DNA from: Actinomadura parmotrematis
GTDB taxonomy: Bacteria > Actinomycetota > Actinomycetes > Streptosporangiales > Streptosporangiaceae
Reading direction: 5' to 3'
DNA length: 64,000 nt
NCBI RefSeq assembly: GCF_019458805.1
Contig: NZ_JAIBOA010000003.1
Coordinates: 310,001-374,000 of the forward strand
Shown: positions 24,840 to 33,108 of the stretch, piece by piece
How positions within the stretch are numbered: the stretch's first letter is position 1
Layout: each line of letters opens with the position of its first letter
The notes under the pieces: generated by a model
Seen by the model: only the letters and a program-made list of their open reading frames with translations
Told to the model about the DNA's origin: nothing
Databases searched by the model: none
Translations under genes and position numbers: made by a program

Positions 24840-26297
24840 TCAGTTCGGCCGGAGCACCCGCGCCGTTCCGGCGATGAGCGCGGTGGCGAGGACCCAGCCC
24901 GTCGCGACGAGCGCGTAGGCGAGCCAGCGCGACCAGCCGGCCGGGTCGAACGCCTCCTGCTGCCCGAAGGTGTCGATCGGGATGAGCAGGTCGAGGGTGT
25001 AGACGAGGGCGTGGAAGTGCGGCCGCTCGTCGGGCTCCTTGATGACGTGCGGGTGGTGGGCGGAGAACACCGCCGTGCCGACGGCGAGCAGCACCCCGAA
25101 CCAGGCGAACGCGAGCCAGGGCCGGTAGCCGTAGCCGACGGTCCAGTCCAGCAGGTGGTTCCAGGCGCGCGCGACCGGGTTCAGGCGGCGCCGCCGGGTC
25201 CGCAGCTTGGCGAGCTGGATCTTGCGGGCGAGGTCGTCGTGGCCGATGCCGTGGTACCAGGACGCGAGCTGCTCGTAGGGCTGGAGGTGGAACTGCTGGT
25301 CGCGCTCGACCCAGTGCCGCCGGTCGCGGAACTCCGCGCCCTCCAGCGTCTCGTAGGTGAGGCCGTTCAGGTACAGCTCGTCCGGCCACATCTGCGGCAG
25401 GTCGCGGATGAGCGCGATCCGCGAGTACGACAGCGACACCCGCCCCTTGATCTTCTCGCTGGGGATGAGGAGCAGCTCGTCGCAGGTCATGTGGCTGGCG
25501 TGCAGCGCCATCCGCCGCGGGTCGGCCGAGTCCAGGACGGCGCGCGAGAACGACAGCACGCCGTCGAAGCGGGCGCTGCGCAGCCGGACGGTGCCGATCG
25601 CGGTGAACCCGGCGCTCAGCTCGGCGCTGTCCTGCACCACCATGTTCTGGGCCTCCAGCGCGATCCGGCCGGGGTTGGCCAGCGTCGCGCCCTCCATGAA
25701 CAGGCCGCCGTTCATCCGCGCGCCGGTGAACCGCACCCCGCCGGTGATCCGCGCCTTGCGGGCGAAGCAGCCGCCGTCCACGACCATGCCGCCGGTGAAC
25801 ACCGCCCAGTTCGCCGGGTCGTTCTCGGTGACGGTGGCGTTGTTCAGCCGCAGCCCGCCGGTGAGGTGGGCGCGCGGCATCCGCACCGACCCGTCGACGA
25901 TCGACCCCGACAGGCTGAGGTAGCCGTCGACGTGCAGGCCGCCGCCGTCGAAGCCGGGCATCCAGCAGTCGTTCAGCCGGAGCTGCCGGGTGCGGGCGTT
26001 GGCGAACACCGGCCGCTCGGCGAGCCGGCACCGGTCGAGCTGCAGCTCGGGCTCGACGCGCCCGCCGGACACGTCGAGCGCCCCCGTCACGTAGGCGCCG
26101 CGCAGCCGGACCGCCGGGACGCACCCCGGCTCGGTCTCGCGCGCCCCGAGCAGCAGCCGCGCGATGATCTCGGCGCGCACGGTGCGCTCGGGTTCGGGCC
26201 CGAGCGGCACGCCCTCGTCCAGCTCGACCCACGCGCCGGTGGGGAAGGCGTGCCAGAGGCGCCGCTCGATCTCGCTCATCACGGGGGGTTCGGCCAC
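24840..26297 (-). CDS. pentapeptide-like membrane-anchored protein (paralogue of 42585)
   Basis: A 485-residue protein. It starts with SEIERRLWHAFPTGAWVEL, followed by a long series of degenerate beta-helix repeats (LRGAYVTGALDVSGGRV and similar), a charged linker (LQPYEQLASWYHGIGHDDLA) and at least two C-terminal membrane segments around residues 395-415 and 455-478. The whole plan is repeated in the 535-residue protein at 42585-44192. Such proteins are often named membrane-associated oxidoreductase, but I see no redox motif. The GTG at 26297 has AGGA seven to eight bases upstream; the ATG at 26279 lacks a ribosome site. Confidence 0.78.
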   Translation of the reverse strand: MAEPPVMSEIERRLWHAFPTGAWVELDEGVPLGPEPERTVRAEIIARLLLGARETEPGCVPAVRLRGAYVTGALDVSGGRVEPELQLDRCRLAERPVFANARTRQLRLNDCWMPGFDGGGLHVDGYLSLSGSIVDGSVRMPRAHLTGGLRLNNATVTENDPANWAVFTGGMVVDGGCFARKARITGGVRFTGARMNGGLFMEGATLANPGRIALEAQNMVVQDSAELSAGFTAIGTVRLRSARFDGVLSFSRAVLDSADPRRMALHASHMTCDELLLIPSEKIKGRVSLSYSRIALIRDLPQMWPDELYLNGLTYETLEGAEFRDRRHWVERDQQFHLQPYEQLASWYHGIGHDDLARKIQLAKLRTRRRRLNPVARAWNHLLDWTVGYGYRPWLAFAWFGVLLAVGTAVFSAHHPHVIKEPDERPHFHALVYTLDLLIPIDTFGQQEAFDPAGWSRWLAYALVATGWVLATALIAGTARVLRPN

Positions 26298-26366
26298 GGT
26301 CCATTCCTAGGGGTCCGGGCGAACACGATCAAGTCGGGCGGCCGGGCCGGCGGTCCGGCGGGCGGT

Positions 26367-27152
26367 CTAGAAGAAGCCGCGGCGGCGGCCCGCCTGCTGC
26401 AGGAACCCGTCGAGCTGGTGCTCCCAGTCGGTGTGGTCGACCGAGCCGTAGTCGACGGTGAAGCGGCTGAACGCGTCGTGGCCCTCGGTGAACAGGCCGC
26501 CGCGCTTGTCCAGCTCCAGCACGACCTCCATCGAGTGCGGGCCGGCGACGAACGTCACCTCCAGCTGGTTGATGCCGCGCGCGTAGTGGGACGGCGGGTG
26601 GAACTCGATCTCCTGGTAGAACGGCAGCTCCTGGTGGACGCCCCAGATGCGGCCCTTCTCGCAGTCGGCGTTGCGGAAGTGGAAGCCGAGGTTGGAGAAC
26701 GCGGCGAGGATGCGCTCCTGCGCGGGCAGCGGGTGCACCGCGATCGGGTCGAGGTCGGTGGCGTCGATCGCGCGCGCCACCTCCAGCTCGGTCGCGACGC
26801 CGACGGTGGTGCCGTGCAGCGGGTGCCCGTACATGTGGGTGAGCGGCGCCTCCCACGGGATGTGCAGCTGGAACGGGATGGCGTGGCGGGCGCCCTCGTG
26901 GAGCTGGAAGCGGCCCGCGACCGGCACCTTCGCGTACACCATGTCCGACTTGTACTCCTCGTCGCCGGACTCGATCTCCACCCGCGTCTTCAGCGCCAGG
27001 TTCACGCCGAGGATCTCCGACTCGTGCGAGCCGCCCCGCACGGTGATCTCGCCGGTGACGACGCCGCCCGGCGTCGCGTTGGGGTTGTGCAGGATCGTCT
27101 CGACCTCGGGGCCGCCGACGCCGACCGCCTGCATGAGCTTCCTGAAGACCAC
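26367..27152 (-). CDS. spo0M: sporulation-control protein SpoOM
   Basis: A 261-residue arrestin-fold protein. The N terminus (VGVGGPEVETILHNPNATPG), the strand pair EITVRGGSHESEILGVNLAL and the C-terminal half with FHFRNADCEKGRIWG and LPFYQEIEF match the Spo0M family, which influences the entry into sporulation in Bacillus and is widespread in actinomycetes. The GTG at 27152 has GGGAG seven bases upstream. Its last residues are an Arg/Phe tail (RRRGFF). It lies upstream of the pentapeptide-type gene on the same strand with 69 bases between them. Confidence 0.92.
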   Translation of the reverse strand: MVFRKLMQAVGVGGPEVETILHNPNATPGGVVTGEITVRGGSHESEILGVNLALKTRVEIESGDEEYKSDMVYAKVPVAGRFQLHEGARHAIPFQLHIPWEAPLTHMYGHPLHGTTVGVATELEVARAIDATDLDPIAVHPLPAQERILAAFSNLGFHFRNADCEKGRIWGVHQELPFYQEIEFHPPSHYARGINQLEVTFVAGPHSMEVVLELDKRGGLFTEGHDAFSRFTVDYGSVDHTDWEHQLDGFLQQAGRRRGFF

Positions 27153-27266
27153 GTTCGCTCCCTGTCTCTGGACGGGTGCGCGCGCACCCCTGTCCCGTAG
27201 ACGTCGATTGTGGGCCTGGTGTTCCGCTTGACCTGCCGGGTCACCGACTTGACCCCGCGCGGTGGC

Positions 27267-27294
27267 CGCGGGCGGCCGTCAGTGGCCGCCCGCG
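27267..27294 (-). terminator. stem-loop overlapping the SMR gene stop
   Basis: An 11-bp perfect stem (27267-27277 with 27284-27294) whose 6-base loop contains the stop codon of the SMR transporter gene. It could terminate that gene. Confidence 0.45.
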
Positions 27295-27599
27295 AGGTTC
27301 AGCCCGACGACGCCCGCGAGGATCAGCAGCAGCGCCCCGATCTTCAGCGGGGACACGCCGTCGTGCAGGGCGACCATGCCGAGGACGGCGGTCCCGACGG
27401 CGCCGATGCCGACCCACACGGCGTAGGCGACGCCGACGTCCAGGGTCTTCAGGGCGAGGCTCAGCAGGCCGAAGCCGGCCACCGCGAAGACGGCGAACGC
27501 GACGGTGGGCAGCGGCTTGGAGAAGCCCTCGCTGAGCTTCAGCGACGTGGCCATCGCGACCTCGAAGAGGCCCGCGACGATGACGAGGAACCAGGCCAT
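27279..27599 (-). CDS. SMR-family transporter (SugE/Gdx-like)
   Basis: A 106-residue protein with four membrane segments. The essential Glu is in the first segment (AGLFEVAMATSLK), and the third segment carries the SMR signature AYAVWVGIGAVGTAVLGM, whose GIGAVG form is closer to SugE/Gdx guanidinium exporters than to EmrE. It works as an antiparallel dimer in the plasma membrane. The ATG at 27599 is the only sensible start. I looked for a guanidine riboswitch upstream and could not find one, so substrate and control stay open. Confidence 0.88.
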   Translation of the reverse strand: MAWFLVIVAGLFEVAMATSLKLSEGFSKPLPTVAFAVFAVAGFGLLSLALKTLDVGVAYAVWVGIGAVGTAVLGMVALHDGVSPLKIGALLLILAGVVGLNLAGGH

Positions 27600-27738
27600 G
27601 GTGTGCTCCCGGAAGGATCGGCGACGGATCGCATCGCGTCGTCTTCGCCCACCGGGTACGGCGCACCTCGTCCGGGACGGCGCGGGAACCGGCCGTCACC
27701 TCCTCCAACGGCGCCGCGCCGCCGGATGTTCCCGCCGG

Positions 27739-29058
27739 TCAGGAGCGGCCGAGCGCCCGGTACTCCCAGCCCGCGGCGCGCCAGTGGGCGGCGTCCAGGA
27801 CGTGCCGGCCGTCCACGATCCGCCGGTGCGCGACGACGCCGGCGAGCGCGTCGGGGTCGATCTCGCGGAACTCGGCCCACTCGGTGAGCAGGACGACCAC
27901 GTCGGCGTCGCGGGCCACGTCCAGGGCGCTGTCGCCGTAGCGGAGCTCGGGGAAGGCGCGCTTGGCGTTCTCCAGCGCCGCCGGGTCGTAGATCCGCACG
28001 TGCGCGCCGAGGCCGTGCATGGTGCGCGCCACGTCGAGCGCGGGCGCGTCGCGGATGTCGTCGGAGTTCGGCTTGAACGCCGCGCCCCAGGCGGCGACGC
28101 GGACGCCCGACAGGTCGCCGCCGAGCATCCCGCGCACCAGGTCGACGGTGCGGGCGCGGCGGCGGCGGTTGATCGCGTCCACCTCGCGCAGGAACGACAC
28201 CGCCTGGCCCACGCCGATCTCCTCGGCGCGGTGCGCGAACGCGCGGATGTCCTTGGGCAGGCAGCCGCCGCCGAACCCGAGGCCGGGCTTGAGGAAGCGG
28301 CCGCCGATCCGGTCGTCCAGGGCGAGGGAGTCGGCGAGGTCCTTGACGTCGGCGCCGACGGCCTCGCAGACCTCGGCCATCGCGTTGATGTAGGAGATCT
28401 TGGTGGCGAGGAAGCTGTTCGCGGCGACCTTGACGAGCTCGGCGGTGGCGAGGTCGGTGCGGACGACCGGCGTCCCCTGCTCCAGGATCGGCGCGAACGC
28501 GGCGCGCAGCCGCTCGTCCGCCCAGTCCGAGGCGACGCCGAAGACGAGCCGGTCGGGGTAGAGCGTGTCGTTGACGGCGAAGCCCTCGCGCAGGAACTCG
28601 GGGTTCCAGGCCAGCTCCACGTCCGTCCCGGCGGGCGCGAGGTCCTGGACGAGGGCGGTGAGGCGCGCGGCCGTCCCGACCGGCACAGTCGACTTGCCGA
28701 CGACCAGGCAGCGCCGGTCCAGGTGCGGGGCGAGGGCGGTGACGGCGGCGTCGACGTAGGTCAGGTCGCAGGCGTCCGAACCGGGCATCTGCGGGGTGCC
28801 GACGCAGACGAAGTGCACGTCGGCGGGCGCGGCCTCGGCGATATCGGTGGTGAAACGCAGCCGCCCGGATTCCAGCGCTTTGGCGAGCTGCTCGGGCAGC
28901 CCCGGCTCGAAGAACGGCACCTCGCCGGCGGCCAGTTTCTCGATTTTCGCCGGGTCCACGTCCACGGCCACGACCTCGTAGCCGAGCACGGCCATGCAGA
29001 TGGCGTGGGTGGCGCCCAGATAACCGGTGCCGATGACGCTGAGTCGCGGAGCGCTCAT
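27739..29058 (-). CDS. UDP-glucose/GDP-mannose-type nucleotide-sugar dehydrogenase
   Basis: A 439-residue NAD-dependent dehydrogenase that oxidises the C6 alcohol of a nucleotide sugar to the uronic acid. The N-terminal Rossmann motif is VIGTGYLGATHA, the middle helix domain has WNPEFLREGFAVNDT and ELVKVAANSFLATKIS, and the catalytic Cys266 lies in GFGGGCLPKD. The C-terminal domain includes GAAFKPNSDDIRDAPAL. The ATG at 29058 follows AAAGGA by nine bases; the longer frame upstream is not used. UDP-glucose is the likely substrate and the product could feed cell-wall or exopolysaccharide synthesis, but no sugar transferase is nearby. Confidence 0.93.
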   Translation of the reverse strand: MSAPRLSVIGTGYLGATHAICMAVLGYEVVAVDVDPAKIEKLAAGEVPFFEPGLPEQLAKALESGRLRFTTDIAEAAPADVHFVCVGTPQMPGSDACDLTYVDAAVTALAPHLDRRCLVVGKSTVPVGTAARLTALVQDLAPAGTDVELAWNPEFLREGFAVNDTLYPDRLVFGVASDWADERLRAAFAPILEQGTPVVRTDLATAELVKVAANSFLATKISYINAMAEVCEAVGADVKDLADSLALDDRIGGRFLKPGLGFGGGCLPKDIRAFAHRAEEIGVGQAVSFLREVDAINRRRRARTVDLVRGMLGGDLSGVRVAAWGAAFKPNSDDIRDAPALDVARTMHGLGAHVRIYDPAALENAKRAFPELRYGDSALDVARDADVVVLLTEWAEFREIDPDALAGVVAHRRIVDGRHVLDAAHWRAAGWEYRALGRS

Positions 29059-29439
29059 ATTCTGTTGTCCTTTTCTCGAAGCCGGCGATTCGTGCGGGGG
29101 GCCGCCCGCTGCGGCCGGACGCGCCGGTCCGGCGGCCCGGACGCCGGGCGGGACGGCGCACCGTGAGGCCGCTGGATTTATCGCATCCGGCCATGAATGC
29201 AACAGAAATCTCTGTGCTATCGGTCGGAGGGCGCACGCGTCAAGGGAACGCGGGTCGCGAAACGGTGAAGTTCGTGATCCGGCCGATCACTTCGCCGCCG
29301 GGTAGTTAAGTGGACTAACGGCCGTTTCCGGTATCACCCGGCGAGCCGGTCCGGCGACCTGCTGTGATGTGGGCCACCTTTTCCGCCGTGGTCCGCGCGG
29401 GCGTTCCCGGTGTTCCGGCGAATCGGAGGGCTCGTCGGG

Positions 29440-29466
29440 TTGTCATGGGTTACCAGCGGGTAGCAT
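29440..29466 (+). promoter_or_regulatory. candidate promoter of the FadE5-like gene
   Basis: TTGTCA (29440-29445) and TAGCAT (29461-29466) with a 15-base spacer; a shifted CATGAT (29464-29469) gives 18. The short spacer weakens the call. Confidence 0.35.
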
Positions 29467-29476
29467 GATGTTGAGT

Positions 29477-29488
29477 TACTGACCAGTA
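29477..29488. promoter_or_regulatory. palindromic operator candidate upstream of the FadE5-like gene
   Basis: TACTGACCAGTA: outer five bases on each side are perfect inverted copies. It lies just downstream of the predicted -10 element, where a bound repressor would block transcription. TetR-type regulators of fatty-acid genes in actinomycetes use palindromes of this kind; identity of the regulator is not known. Confidence 0.45.
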
Positions 29489-29535
29489 CGTAATCGCGGG
29501 GCCCATGAGCCGCCGCCGGATCAACGGAGTGTTCC

Positions 29536-31371
29536 ATGGGGCACTACAAGAGCAACCTCCGGGACCTGGAGTTCAACCTCTTCGAGGTGTTCGACCGCCA
29601 GGCCCTCCTCGGCAGCGGCCCGTACGCGGAGCTGGACGAGGAGACCGTCCGCAGCATCCTGGACGAGGTCAACCGCCTCGCCGAGGGCGCGATCGCCGAC
29701 TCCTTCGAGGACGCCGACCGCAACCCGCCGAAGTTCGACCCCGCCGCCGGCACCGTCACGATGCCGGAGAGCTTCAAGAAGTCGTTCAAGGCGTGGATGG
29801 ACGCCGAGTGGTACCGCGTCGACCTCGCCCCCGAGTTCGGCGGCACCGGCGCGCCCCGCTCCCTCACCTGGGCGCTCGCCGAGCAGGTGCTCGGCGCCAA
29901 CCCGGCCATCTACATGTTCTCCTCCGGCCCCGGCTTCGCCCAGATCCTGTGGCAGATCGGCACCCCCGAGCAGAAGCGGTTCGCCGAGCTGGCCCTGGAG
30001 CGCCAGTGGGGCGCCACGATGGTGCTGACCGAGCCCGACGCCGGCTCCGACGTCGGCGCGGGCCGCGCCAAGGCCGTCCAGCAGGCCGACGGCACCTGGC
30101 ACATCGAGGGCGTGAAGCGCTTCATCACCTCGGCCGAGCACGACATGGCCGAGAACATCTTCCACCTGGTGCTGGCCCGCCCCGAGGGCGCCGGCCCCGG
30201 CACCAAGGGCCTGTCGATGTTCCTCGTGCCGAAGTTCCTGGTCGACACCGAGACCGGCGAGCTCGGCGAGCGCAACGGCGCCTACGTCACCAACGTCGAG
30301 AAGAAGATGGGCCTCAAGGTCTCCACGACCTGCGAGCTCACCTTCGGCGAGAAGCACCCGGCCGTCGGCTACCTCGTGGGCGACGTGCACGAGGGCATCA
30401 AGCAGATGTTCATGGTCATCGAGTACGCCCGCATGATGGTCGGCACCAAGGCCATCGCGACGCTGTCGACCGGCTACCTGAACGCGCTGGAGTACGCCAA
30501 GGAGCGCGTGCAGGGCGCCGACCTCGCGCAGATGACCGACAAGTCCGCGCCGCGCGTCACCATCACCCACCACCCGGACGTGCGCCGCAGCCTGCTCACG
30601 CAGAAGGCCTACGCCGAGGGCATGCGCGCCCTGGTGCTGCTCACCGCCTCCTACCAGGACGCGGTGCAGATCGCCGAGCACGAGGGCCGCAAGGACGTCC
30701 TCGCCGAGAAGCTCAACGACCTGCTGCTGCCGATCGTCAAGGGCTTCGGCTCCGAGCGCGCCTACGCGCTGCTCGGCGCGGAGTCGCTGCAGACCCTCGG
30801 CGGGTCGGGCTTCCTGCAGGACTACCCGATCGAGCAGTACATCCGCGACTCCAAGATCGACACCCTGTACGAGGGCACCACCGCCATCCAGGGCCAGGAC
30901 CTGTTCTTCCGCAAGATCCTGCGGGACAACGGCGAGGCGCTGAAGGTGCTGGCCGGCGAGATCAAGGCGTTCGCCGAGAGCGAGGCCGGCAACGGCCGCC
31001 TCAAGAACGAGCGGGCGCTCCTCGGCCAGGCCCTCGACGACGTGCAGGGCATCCTCAACCCGATGATCGGGTGGGCGCTCGGCTCGATGGAGGACGCCAA
31101 GGAGATCTACAAGGTCGGCCTGAACACCAGCCGCTTCCTGCTCGCCCTCGGCGACCTGATCGTCGGCTGGCTGCTGCTCCGCCAGGCCGAGGTCGCCCTC
31201 GGCAAGCTGGGCGGCGGCGACGTCTCGGGCGCCGACCAGTCCTTCTACACCGGCAAGGTCGCGGCCGCGCAGTTCTTCGCGCAGACCGTCCTGCCGAAGA
31301 TCGCCGCCGAGCGCGCCATCACCGAGGCCACCACCCTCGACGTGATGGAGCTGCCGGAGGAGGCGTTCTGA
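29536..31371 (+). CDS. acyl-CoA dehydrogenase, FadE5-like
   Basis: A 611-residue flavoenzyme for the first step of beta-oxidation. It begins [18 protein letters not shown] and has the same length as mycobacterial FadE5, including the extra C-terminal domain absent from ordinary 380-residue enzymes. The catalytic base is Glu446 in [13 protein letters not shown]; the FAD/substrate segments [15 protein letters not shown] and [16 protein letters not shown] are intact. GGAG precedes the ATG. It is monocistronic, ending in a perfect 15-bp terminator, and sits behind a palindromic operator candidate. Expected substrates are medium- to long-chain acyl-CoAs. Confidence 0.94.
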   Translation: MGHYKSNLRDLEFNLFEVFDRQALLGSGPYAELDEETVRSILDEVNRLAEGAIADSFEDADRNPPKFDPAAGTVTMPESFKKSFKAWMDAEWYRVDLAPEFGGTGAPRSLTWALAEQVLGANPAIYMFSSGPGFAQILWQIGTPEQKRFAELALERQWGATMVLTEPDAGSDVGAGRAKAVQQADGTWHIEGVKRFITSAEHDMAENIFHLVLARPEGAGPGTKGLSMFLVPKFLVDTETGELGERNGAYVTNVEKKMGLKVSTTCELTFGEKHPAVGYLVGDVHEGIKQMFMVIEYARMMVGTKAIATLSTGYLNALEYAKERVQGADLAQMTDKSAPRVTITHHPDVRRSLLTQKAYAEGMRALVLLTASYQDAVQIAEHEGRKDVLAEKLNDLLLPIVKGFGSERAYALLGAESLQTLGGSGFLQDYPIEQYIRDSKIDTLYEGTTAIQGQDLFFRKILRDNGEALKVLAGEIKAFAESEAGNGRLKNERALLGQALDDVQGILNPMIGWALGSMEDAKEIYKVGLNTSRFLLALGDLIVGWLLLRQAEVALGKLGGGDVSGADQSFYTGKVAAAQFFAQTVLPKIAAERAITEATTLDVMELPEEAF

Positions 31372-31411
31372 GCACTCCCCTGAAACCGCCTCCCGCGGTT
31401 CGGTAGGAGGG

Positions 31412-31443
31412 CGGCCCCCGCCGCGCACGCGCGGCGGGGGCCG
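31412..31443 (+). terminator. terminator of the FadE5-like gene
   Basis: 15-bp perfect inverted repeat (31412-31426 with 31429-31443), 40 bases beyond the stop codon. Probably folds with a 13-bp stem and 6-base loop. Confidence 0.8.
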
Positions 31444-31478
31444 TCGCACGTCCGGGGGCGCTCCGCCGGCGGGCAGGC

Positions 31479-31889
31479 TCAGGCGACCGGCAGGAACAGG
31501 CCGCTGACGGTCGCGACGACGCGGCCGTTCGCGAACGTCGCGCCGCCCGCGCGCAGCCGCCGCCCCGTCTTGGTGGGGGACACGACGATCTCCACCCAGT
31601 CGCCCTCGCGGGCCGAGCCGACCAGGTCGCAGGCCAGGTTGACGGTGACGAGCGGCACCGGCGGGTCGGTGAGGGTGGCGAGCACCCGGCCGATCACCAC
31701 GTCGCCGAGCGTGGCGATGACGCCGCCGTGCAGCAGGCCGCGCCGGTTCAGCTTCGGGCCGGTGACGGCGAAGCCGAAGCGCAGCGGGTCGTCGCGGTGC
31801 CGCAGGAAGCCGCCGAGGGCGTCCAGGACGGGGCTGCCGCGCTCGGCGGGGACGAAGCCGCCGGGGACGGCGGGGGAGAGGTCGGTCAC
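31479..31889 (-). CDS. PaaI-type thioesterase (hotdog fold)
   Basis: A 136-residue hotdog-fold protein. The family signature is RRGLLHGGVIATLGDVVIGR, with the HGG turn, followed by strands LVTVNLACDLVGSAREGDWV. It would hydrolyse acyl-CoA thioesters; the exact chain is unknown. The GTG at 31889 overlaps the stop of the MFS gene by 4 bases (GTGA) and has no ribosome site of its own, so it is probably translated by coupling. The thioesterase/exporter pairing might remove an acyl-CoA-derived acid, which is inference. Confidence 0.82.
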   Translation of the reverse strand: MTDLSPAVPGGFVPAERGSPVLDALGGFLRHRDDPLRFGFAVTGPKLNRRGLLHGGVIATLGDVVIGRVLATLTDPPVPLVTVNLACDLVGSAREGDWVEIVVSPTKTGRRLRAGGATFANGRVVATVSGLFLPVA

Positions 31890-33019
31890 GAGGACCGATC
31901 ATCCAGCGTCGCGATCAGGAGCGCCAGCGCCAGGCAGCAGGCGGTGCCGGCGGCGAGCGCGACCGGCACCGCCTGGTACCCCCAGCGGCCGACCGCGCCG
32001 CCGACGACGCTCGTCAGCAGGCCGCCCGCCAGCGCGACCGCGACGACCGGCGCGGTGCCGCCCGGCGCCTTGCGGGCCAGCCAGACGAGCCCGGTCGGGA
32101 ACAGCGGCCCGACGCCGAGGCCGATGACGACGTACCCGAGCGGCGCGGCGTCCCCGGCGAAGGCCAGCAGCGACCCGCAGCCCATCAGCGCGAGCCCGCC
32201 GAACACGATCTGCGGGACGGTGAGGTGGCGGGCGAGCGGGCCGAGCGCGAACCGCGACGCCGTCATGGCGAGCCAGAACCCCGACGACAGCATCGCCGCC
32301 GTCCCCGGATCGCGGCCGAGGCCGGTGAGGTGCGTCGTCTCCCAGCCGCCCGCGCTGGACTCGACGCCGACGTGCAGGATGAAGAACGCCATGAACAGCG
32401 CGAGCGGCCACCACAGCAGGACGCGCGCGCCGCGTCCCCGGGCCGGGCGGCCGGCCGCCCCCGCCATCAGGGGGATCGCGGCGAGCGCCAGCAGCGCCCA
32501 CACCGCGAACGCCCACCCGTACAGCCGGACCGGGAGGGCGCCGATGACGAGCGGGGCGACGACGGCGCCGACGCCGAAGGTCCCGTGGAGCAGGTTGAGC
32601 ATGCCGGTCGCGGTCGTCCCGTAGTGCTCGATGAACACCTCGTTGCCGCCGACGTTCAGCAGGCCGAAGCCGAGGCCGCCGACGAAGGCGCCGGCGAGGG
32701 CGGGCGGCCAGGCGGGCGCGACCGCGAACCCGGCGGCGCCGGCGGCGAGGACGCCGAGCGAGGCCACCAGGAACGGCCGGTTGCCGAGGCGGCGGCGGAG
32801 CGGCGGGGCGAGCACGTCGCCGATGAGCGCGCCGACGAAGTGCACCGTGAGCGCCAGCCCGGCCGTCGCGGGGGAGAGCCCGAACCGGGCGGCGAGCGCG
32901 GGCACCGCCGGGCCGTAGGCGGCCTGGACGGCGCCGAGCGTGACGAAGGCCAGGCAGATGCCGAGGGCCGCGGTCCGGGTCAGCGAGGTCCCCGGTGTCC
33001 GCACATCTGTGATGTTCAT
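31886..33019 (-). CDS. MFS transporter
   Basis: A 377-residue transporter with 12 predicted membrane segments. The first half shows GLALTVHFVGALIGDVLAPP and RRRLGNRPFLVA, a form of the MFS motif A loop; the second half has a matching loop (RFALGPLARHLTVPQI). The family resembles FucP/fucose-type or multidrug permeases lacking long loops; substrate not assigned. The ATG at 33019 lies 7 bases after a predicted -10 hexamer and has no ribosome site, so the message may be leaderless. It is coupled to the downstream thioesterase gene. Confidence 0.87.
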   Translation of the reverse strand: MNITDVRTPGTSLTRTAALGICLAFVTLGAVQAAYGPAVPALAARFGLSPATAGLALTVHFVGALIGDVLAPPLRRRLGNRPFLVASLGVLAAGAAGFAVAPAWPPALAGAFVGGLGFGLLNVGGNEVFIEHYGTTATGMLNLLHGTFGVGAVVAPLVIGALPVRLYGWAFAVWALLALAAIPLMAGAAGRPARGRGARVLLWWPLALFMAFFILHVGVESSAGGWETTHLTGLGRDPGTAAMLSSGFWLAMTASRFALGPLARHLTVPQIVFGGLALMGCGSLLAFAGDAAPLGYVVIGLGVGPLFPTGLVWLARKAPGGTAPVVAVALAGGLLTSVVGGAVGRWGYQAVPVALAAGTACCLALALLIATLDDRSS

Positions 33020-33026
33020 TCGAACG

Positions 33027-33054
33027 ATTATCGTGTGCGATACCCCCGGTTGAA
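33027..33054 (-). promoter_or_regulatory. predicted promoter of the MFS-thioesterase unit (leaderless)
   Basis: On the minus strand TTCAAC (33049-33054), a 16-base spacer and GATAAT (33027-33032). The ATG of the transporter follows the -10 after 7 bases. Confidence 0.55.
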
Positions 33055-33070
33055 AAGGGGCAAAAAGGAT

Positions 33071-33099
33071 GGAGGGCGCCCCGGCGTGGGGCGCCCTCC
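33071..33099 (-). terminator. terminator of the bkd-type operon
   Basis: 12-bp perfect stem (33071-33082 with 33088-33099), 5-base loop, followed on the minus strand by CCTTTTT. It is one of the few terminators here with a T-run. Confidence 0.85.
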
Positions 33100-33108
33100 G
33101 CTCGCGGG

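Larger units (their letters stand above)
29059..29535. other. divergent promoter region of the sugar dehydrogenase and FadE5-like genes
   Basis: 477 bases without a gene. The right side contains the candidate promoter (29440-29466) and operator (29477-29488) of the FadE5-like gene. The left part has several AT-richer patches around 29165-29225 where the leftward promoter probably lies, but I cannot name the hexamers. Confidence 0.6.

Noticed and set aside
27600..27738. Possible guanidine riboswitch before the SugE-like gene.
   Set aside because: The region lacks the conserved ykkC-type motifs and stem arrangement; only general GC-rich hairpins are seen.
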